A stretch of DNA of 64,000 nt from Bathynomus jamesi (lineage: Eukaryota; Arthropoda; Malacostraca; Isopoda; Cirolanidae): the NCBI GenBank assembly GCA_023014485.1, contig JAJOZX010000194.1, positions 1,604,501 through 1,668,500 on the forward strand, given 5' to 3'. The translations under genes were made by a program, and so were the position numbers. Under the pieces are notes generated by a model. That model was not told where the DNA came from. It saw nothing but the letters and a program-made list of their open reading frames with translations, and searched no databases. Below are positions 58,541 to 64,000 of the stretch, piece after piece (the stretch's first letter is position 1; every line of letters starts with the position of its first letter).

Positions 58541-58675
58541 TGATGGGCGTCACGTCGAATCCTACTCTTAATTATTTAATAAATGTTACCACTATCATTT
58601 TATGATTGAATTCCATATAATTTCCAAGTGCTTCACAAAAATAGATCCTGACTTTATGTACACCCTGTATATATA

Positions 58676-59072
58676 TTACTGGTAAAAAGTTTGCAAACAC
58701 GTGTACAATTTATGTAATATTTCTCCTTATTAACCAATAGAGTTATTTTAGTAGATTAATGTCTGTTCCTATAAATTGACTGTTCTGAATGTACAAAATT
58801 TAGTAATTTAGATTATTTAACCCAATCATATTTCGTTATTTTGTTATATTAATTGGGTATTTTTATTTTCTATTTCAGAACTAAAACCTGATTAATATAA
58901 CAAAATATGATTGGGTTAAATAATCTAAATTACTAAATTTTGTACATTTACAACAATAGTCTATTTATAGGAACAGACATTAGTCTACTAAAATAACTCT
59001 ATTGATTAATAAAATAAGGAGAAATTACATAAATTGTACACGTGTTTCCAAACTTTTTCTTTTTACCAGTAA
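58676..59072. mobile_element. Fold-back MITE
   Basis: Arms of about 170 bp (58676-58850 and 58900-59072) are inverted copies beginning TTACTGGTAAAAAGTTT. The 50-bp centre is unique. TA-rich flanks suggest Tc1/mariner mobilisation. Confidence 0.82.
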
Positions 59073-59135
59073 TATATATATATATATATTATATATATAT
59101 GATGAATAAAAACACGAATTAAAGGACACAGAATG

Positions 59136-59176
59136 GTGCTCAAGCGCTTTCATCCAATGACATCCTCAGGAACAAT
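59136..59176 (-). ncRNA. Hammerhead ribozyme motif, slightly degraded
   Basis: The minus strand carries the 61731-61770 motif with changes in stem II (GUC/GAU, still able to pair) and a shortened stem I. CUGAGGA and GAAA are kept. Confidence 0.5.
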
Positions 59177-59794
59177 GAAGTACATAAAGAGTTACAGCCT
59201 CTATATACGTTACAAAAAAAAAAATATATATATATACAACAACGAAGAAATAAAAATAAAAATTAAACATTAAAGGATTGTGGGAGGAGCATACAAATTT
59301 GTAAGGAAAAACTACCGATTTTTAGCACTTTTGCTCGAATCCAACACAAGATCAAATGAATTGTTTCCAACCAATGTTATAGTTAATTAAAAAAAATAAT
59401 AAATTGAAAAATAAAAATAAAAATAAAACTTATAAGAGGAGCATACAAATTTATACTGGAAATCTGCCCAGGTTTTAGCACTCTGCCCTTCTTGTCTAAG
59501 TTCGATATATATAAAAAAATAAATTGAAAAATAAAAGTTAATAGAGTAGCATACAAGTTTACCAAAGGTTTAGCGTTCTACTCTTCTTATCTAAATCCGT
59601 TCTGAAGGAATTCAAAACAACAGGATCGAGTTGAAAAAGACCTTTGCTTATGTTGAAATTATTTGTAAGTTGGATAATGGCAGACTCAAGAATATTTCTA
59701 TTAACAATGTTGCTAGAGTGAAACAAAACTGTAGCATTATTCCAATCAATACAGTGGGATAACTCTGACAAATGGACAAAAAGGGCACTGGACC

Positions 59795-61361
59795 CTGCCA
59801 CATACAGCAAACTTAGGAAGAAACCGCAGGATGACGTTATCAAATCATTTAATTGTGGCGTGAAACGCATTCTCAAAGATCATAAGGACTTAATTCCGCT
59901 TTTCACGTCCACTTCACCTTCTCTGCCCTACCTTTACGGTCTTATTAAAACCCACAAACCTGGCAACCCTATGCGCCCTATTATTAGCTCGGTGGGCTCT
60001 ATTACTTATAAACTCTCCAAATGGCTTGTCAAAGTCTTGTCCCCATTCTCGGAACTATCTGTGATTCACATGTAAAAAATTCCATGGATCTTAATGAAAA
60101 ATTGAATAATGCACGTACTGAATCCAACGATAGATTGATCAGTTTTGACGTTCGTTCATCGTTTACAAAAGTGCCGATTGACGATATGCTTGACTTTCTC
60201 CCCCGAGAATTACATAAGTATGACCTGCCACTACCTGCACACATTGTTTTGGAACTTATTAAGCTTTGCATCAAAGACTGTAAATTCACTTTCAATAACG
60301 AGTATTACCAACAAGTTTTTGGGATGGCCATGGGCAACCCCTTGTCGCCCCTCCTCTCCAATATTTATATGGAGTTTTTCGAAATTACTTACATTCCGAG
60401 AATCCTGGGGGTTGGCATCCCCTGGTTGCGGTACGTCGACGATATTTTGTGTATCTGGCCCATGAATCGTGACCTGGATGACTTCCTCCTTCAGTTAAAT
60501 GATCAAGTCCCCTCCATTAAGTTTACTTTAGAAGTGGAACAAGACAACTCAATCCCGTTTTTGGATGTGCGTGTACATAGGGAAAGCCCAGGTTTTAAGT
60601 TTAGTATCTATCGGAAAAAGACAAACAATTTGTCCTACGTACACTTTTACTCGGGACATGACACCCCCACTAAGGCGGCCATTTTTTCTTCAATGTTTCT
60701 CCGCGCCCTTAGGACCGCCAGTCCGGAATACATCGATGCCGAATTGGAAAAAAAAAAAATCAACAGTATTGGAAGTGATCTGTGTTATCCATCTGCGTTT
60801 ATGGAATCTTGTCTCAACAAGACAAAACGAACTTTCTATCGTGTGAATAATAACACTCGTACTTTGTCAAAGAATATTTTAGTACTTCCATTTTTCCCGG
60901 GCTTTTTAGGCATTGCTAATGTACTTAAACTTTTGGATATTAATGTAGTATTTTCATATAGCAATATTGTGAAAAATATAATAGTAAAAAATAGCCCTAC
61001 CAATAATTCAGGCATTATCTATAAAATTGGTTGTAAACAATGTGATTCCTTTTACATAGGTCAGACGGGAAAGGATTTGCACACACGTATAAAACAGCAT
61101 CAATATTCCGTTAGAACAGGACAGTCGTCCAGTGCCCTTTTTATCCATTTGTCAGAGTTATCCCACTGTATTGATTGGAATAATGCTTCAGTTTTGTTTC
61201 ACTCTAGCAACATTGTTAATAGAAATATTCTTGAGTCTGCCATTATCCAACTTACAAATAATTTCAACATAAGCAAAGGTCTTCTTCAACTCGATCCTGT
61301 TGTTTTGAATTCCTTCAGAACGGATTTAGATAAGAAGGGTAGAACGCTAAACCTTTGGTAA
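59795..61361 (+). pseudogene. Penelope reverse transcriptase plus GIY-YIG endonuclease, one frameshift
   Basis: The first part (59795-60075) has PYLYGLIKTHKPGNPMRPII, the RT fingers. After a frame change near 60055 the frame is open for 446 codons (60021-61361). It holds RLISFDVRSSFTKVPID (motif A), GMAMGNPLSPLLSNIYMEFF (motif B) and LRYVDDILCIWP (YVDD). The nuclease part has GIIYKIGCKQCDSFYIGQTG, then RIKQHQYSVRTGQSSSA. The start of the protein is missing, so the copy is 5'-truncated, but all catalytic motifs are present. Confidence 0.92.
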
Positions 61362-61730
61362 ACTTGTATGCTACTCTAATAACTTTTATTTTTCAATTTA
61401 TTTTTTTTATATATATCGAACTTAGACAAGAAGGGCAGAGTGCTAAAACCTGGGCAGATTTCCAGTATAAATTTGTATGCTCCTCTTATAAGTTTTATTT
61501 TTATTTTTAAATTTATTATTTTTTTTAATTAACTATAACATTGGTTGGAAACAATTCATTTGATCTTGTGTTGGATTCGAGCAAAAGTGCTAAAAATCGG
61601 TAGTTTTTCCTTACAAATTTGTATGCTCCTCCCACAATCCTTTAATGTTTAATTTTTATTTCTTCGTTGTTGTATATATATTTTTTTTTTTTGTAACGTA
61701 TATATAGGCTGTAACTCTTTATGTACTTCA

Positions 61731-61770
61731 GTGTTCCTGAGGATGTCATTAGACGAAAGCGCTTGAGCAC
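61731..61770 (+). ncRNA. Hammerhead ribozyme motif at Penelope 3' end
   Basis: Forty nucleotides fit a hammerhead. Stem I is GUGUUC (61731) with GAGCAC (61765), 6 pairs including one G-U. The core CUGAGGA is at 61737-61743 and matches CUGANGA. Stem II is GUC/GAC with an AUUA loop, then GAAA at 61755. Stem III is the palindrome AGCGCU, which would work best as a dimer. Cleavage would fall after U 61764. One extra U sits between core and stem II. Penelope elements are known to encode hammerheads, which supports the reading. Confidence 0.65.
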
Positions 61771-61847
61771 CATTCTGTGTTTCCTTTCCTTCGTGGTTTT
61801 ATTCATCATAAATATTTTTCACGTGTTACTTTCGTGAAATAATTTTC

Positions 61848-61876
<29 letters not shown>

Positions 61877-61879
<3 letters not shown>

Positions 61880-62115
61880 TGCGTTCGAAAAGTCTCTCCG
61901 CAGTGAACACAACATTTTAAAAAAAAGTGTTTGACAACAAGTGTAGATGAGTTGCTCTGTGCCTGCAAAATGGTGGAAAACACTTTCAACACATGCTGTA
62001 TAATCAAAACATTATGTAATAAAATCACTAAATCATGGTTGAATGAAAACATTGTAGTTTTTCAATTTCCTATGCGTTTAACATAGCACTGCGGAGACAC
62101 TTTTCGAACGCACTG
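61877..62115. mobile_element. Tc1/mariner MITE
   Basis: Inverted termini CAGTGCGTTCGAAAAGTC (61877) and complement (to 62115), with TA on the right side. A truncated copy is at 15441-15609. (AAAT)n follows at 62119-62164. Confidence 0.85.
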
Positions 62116-62120
62116 TATAA

Positions 62121-62163
<43 letters not shown>

Positions 62164-62173
62164 ATATATATAT

Positions 62174-62889
62174 AGGGTGTCCATAAATGATTACCTTGAT
62201 TAAAGCATGCTATAACTTTTAAATAAACACTCGTATTCAAACACAGTTTTAATCATAAATAGATAAACATACAAAGTTTTGATACATAGTTAATGAACTT
62301 AATAAGCTTCCACATGTGCACCCCTAGTGGCACGTAAAATGTCTAAACGGTATTCACACTCACGCCACACATTTTCCAACATTTGTGGGTTAACTGTTGC
62401 AATTGCATCCGTAATGAGTTCTCGCAATGTCCTGATATCTGGAACAACTGTTGCATAAACCAAATCTTTAACATGACCCCAGAGAAAGAAATCCAGCGGG
62501 GTAATGTCTGGTGATCTTGGAGACCATGGGATTGGCCCGTCCCTGCCAATCCATCGATTTGGAAATGTTGCGTCGAGAGTTTCACGAACAACATGCCTCC
62601 AATGAGGGGGTGCCCCATCTTGTTGGAAGATGACAGTTGGCTGCCTGTCCTGCAGCTGGGGGATGACTTAATTGGTGAGCATATCCAGGTACACAGTTGC
62701 GGAAACAGACATTTTACGACCTTTTTTCGTGCCACTAGGGGTGCACATGTGGAAGCTTATTAAGTTCATTAACTATGTATCAAAACTTTGTATGTTTATC
62801 TACTAATGATTAAAACTGTGTTTGAAAACGAGTGTTTATTTAAAAGTTATAGCATGCTTTAATCAGGGTAATCATTTATGGACACCCTG
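62174..62889. mobile_element. Mariner (DD41D type) with long TIR arms
   Basis: Arms of about 160 bp (62174-62340 and 62730-62889) begin AGGGTGTCCATAAATGATT and are inverted. The right arm includes an inverted copy of the last codons of the transposase, so the element arose by duplication of its 3' end, like the palindromic mariner at 54245-58667. Confidence 0.87.
62299..62712 (-). pseudogene. Mariner transposase, C-terminal half with one stop
   Basis: The frame from ATG 62712 runs to the stop at 62299 with one TAA at 62668-62670. It shows QPTVIFQQDGAPPHWRHV (Asp), WSPRSPDITPLDFFLWG (third acid, 41 residues on by my count) and the tail CEYRLDILRATRGAHVE. The N-terminal HTH and first Asp are missing. 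Confidence 0.85.
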
Positions 62890-62895
62890 TATATA

Positions 62896-63178
62896 CACCT
62901 CGGTGGTGTAGTGGTTAGCGTCGCTGACTACGAATCCATCGGCCCCGGGTTCGAGACCCGACGGCAGCCGGCGCGCAGCAAAACCCAGCTGTTCATCCTT
63001 CTACACAATAAAGAAAGTGGTTGGTAGATAAATGGGTACCCTAGGTGGTCTAGTGGTTAAGACGCTGGGCTGCTGATGGGGCGTGGTTCGGATTCCACGT
63101 CAAACTGTAGGTCTAATGTGGAGTGAAAAGCTTGAACTTCGTCAGAATGAAGAATTCGGGCGGAAGCTAACCAAAGGT
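62896..63178 (+). repeat. Dimeric tRNA-derived SINE, copy 2
   Basis: It matches 15086-15370 over its whole length at about 95 percent by eye, with both tRNA-like modules in the same order. It starts only 6 bp after a mariner end. Confidence 0.85.
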
Positions 63179-63191
63179 GTGTGTGTGTGTG

Positions 63192-63260
<69 letters not shown>

Positions 63261-63262
63261 AT
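63179..63262. repeat. GT then AT microsatellite
   Basis: (GT)n at 63177-63190 passes into (AT)n to 63262, directly after the SINE tail. Confidence 0.9.
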
Positions 63263-63531
63263 GGCGCAAAAGTCAGGAACCATAGGGACATTTTAATAAC
63301 ACCGGTCTGCATGAAAATCGATTTCTTTATTTTGAGTTGTGATTTTGAGGCAGTTCGCTGCGCTGAATTAAAAACTATCAGTTTTTTTCCTATCACCCAC
63401 AGTTTTAAAGTTATTAGCAAAATAATTTTGGGGCGTTTTGTAATTTTTTACCTTTTTTATCTTTAATTAATTTCGTTTTTTCATATTTTTCAGATAGATA
63501 ATTCTAACATTACGTCTTTAAAATTTTAATA
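63263..63531. other. 5' region of the gene at the right edge
   Basis: Non-coding AT-rich sequence starting 'ggcgcaaaagtcaggaacc'. It may be a transposon terminus or a 5' untranslated region. Confidence 0.4.
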
Positions 63532-64000
63532 ATGGCTTCTAGAGGATGTACCCATAGTCCAGACATATTTTGTTATATTTCTGGTCGGTATGTTGTTGTA
63601 AAACAAAGGACAAATGTAACGACCTTCATTAAGAGAGCTTATCATGCTTATTTTGGAATTAAATTAGGAGATCAAGACAAAAGTTGGGCTCCACACAAGG
63701 TTTGTCTTACGTGTGTTGCGGCACTAAGGAATTGGAGCAAAGGTAAGAAGAAAAGTTTGCCATTTGGGATCCCTATCGTATGGCGCGAGCCTAGAAACCA
63801 TACCGACGACTGCTACTTCTGTTCTTGCAATGTTCAAAATTATAATGCAAAGAATAAAGAGAGCCTTCAATACCAAATTCTTCCATCTGCAATAAGGCCG
63901 GTACCCCATGGTCCAGAAGTTCCTATTCCCCGCCCACCCGAGAGTCTGGATCAATACAATTCAGATTCTGATTCAGCTCCAAATCCAGACAATGATGATT
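63532..64000 (+). CDS. Partial transposon-associated zinc-binding protein, open at the window edge
   Basis: The frame from ATG 63532 is open for 156 codons to the last base and continues outside. It reads MASRGCTHSPDIFCYISGRY, then VTTFIKRAYHAYFGIKLGDQ, KSWAPHKVCLTCVAAL, FGIPIVWREPRNHTDDCYFC and PSAIRPVPHGPEVPIPRPPE. This N-terminal domain, with Cys pairs at CLTC and CYFC, is found in many arthropod proteins that I know only as repeated, transposon-linked genes. In relatives the first pair is usually CYIC; here it reads CYIS, so one zinc ligand is lost. The function is unknown. Confidence 0.65.
   Translation, partial: MASRGCTHSPDIFCYISGRYVVVKQRTNVTTFIKRAYHAYFGIKLGDQDKSWAPHKVCLTCVAALRNWSKGKKKSLPFGIPIVWREPRNHTDDCYFCSCNVQNYNAKNKESLQYQILPSAIRPVPHGPEVPIPRPPESLDQYNSDSDSAPNPDNDD

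Larger units (their letters stand above)
54245..58667. mobile_element. Palindromic mariner (DD41D type), split by element B
   Basis: The ends CAGGGTGTACATAAAGTC (54245) and its complement (to 58667) are flanked by TA. Without the 3.5-kb insertion the element is about 0.9 kb and is one large inverted repeat. Each arm (54245-54386 plus 57917-58228, and 58229-58667) carries the terminus and the C-terminal half of the same transposase, joined head to head near 58229. It has no complete gene. Confidence 0.85.
59095..61815 (+). mobile_element. Penelope-like element with inverted terminal copy
   Basis: The plus-strand body (59795-61361) encodes reverse transcriptase and GIY-YIG nuclease. The 5' flank (59100-59794) is an inverted copy of the 3' end (about 61130-61815), including the last coding part. 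Such partial inverted terminal duplication is typical of Penelope elements. Hammerhead motifs lie in both ends. Confidence 0.88.

Overview
This window is eukaryotic and looks like intronic or intergenic DNA from an arthropod, most likely a decapod crustacean. The reasons are: TTAGG-like tracts (TTAGG is the arthropod telomere unit), very many long AT, GT and GA microsatellites, a decayed Jockey-type LINE of the kind common in crab and shrimp genomes, Penelope-like retroelements, tRNA- and 5S-derived SINEs, and layered Tc1/mariner and hAT insertions. Only one host-gene piece is recognised: a 207-bp exon on the minus strand (30304-30510) that encodes the N-terminal SH3-like part of a myosin XVIII motor, with good splice sites on both sides. 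The organism assignment is inference; no rRNA or mitochondrial marker is present.

Left part (about 0.9-17.5 kb): a decayed Polinton/Maverick (adintovirus-like) element bounded by long, diverged terminal inverted repeats (about 885-1610 and 15965-17535). In order on the plus strand it holds remnants of a packaging ATPase, a pX-like basic peptide, an unassigned protein, a retroviral-type integrase, a penton-like minor capsid protein, a pVI-like basic protein, a double-jelly-roll major capsid protein and an adenain-like cysteine protease. A divergent minus-strand gene set (3.1-6.6 kb) is not recognised. No protein-primed DNA polymerase was found. Stops and frameshifts break nearly every gene. 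Later insertions sit inside it: a Tc1 element, a hAT element carrying a second TIR element, two copies of a mariner derivative, and SINEs.

Middle (17.5-36.7 kb): microsatellites, 5S- and tRNA-derived SINEs, a fold-back element with telomere-like tracts, a full-length but dead minus-strand LINE (25.4-28.5 kb), the myosin exon, a small Penelope-type element with a hammerhead-ribozyme motif at each end, and a transposase broken by an inversion.

Right part (36.7-64 kb): a non-LTR retrotransposon is split by a 6.2-kb DNA transposon (37639-43799) with about 240-bp TIRs, which is itself split by a segment carrying a second transposase-like gene. A palindromic mariner (54245-58667) is split by a 3.5-kb transposon (54387-57916) with about 340-bp TIRs and an intact 761-codon transposase. 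The two large elements share one transposase architecture that I cannot place in a named superfamily; this is the most interesting finding. Also here are a Tc1 element with a single premature stop, a Penelope element with reverse transcriptase, GIY-YIG nuclease and an inverted terminal copy, further mariner/hAT derivatives, and a partial zinc-finger-type gene that runs off the right edge.
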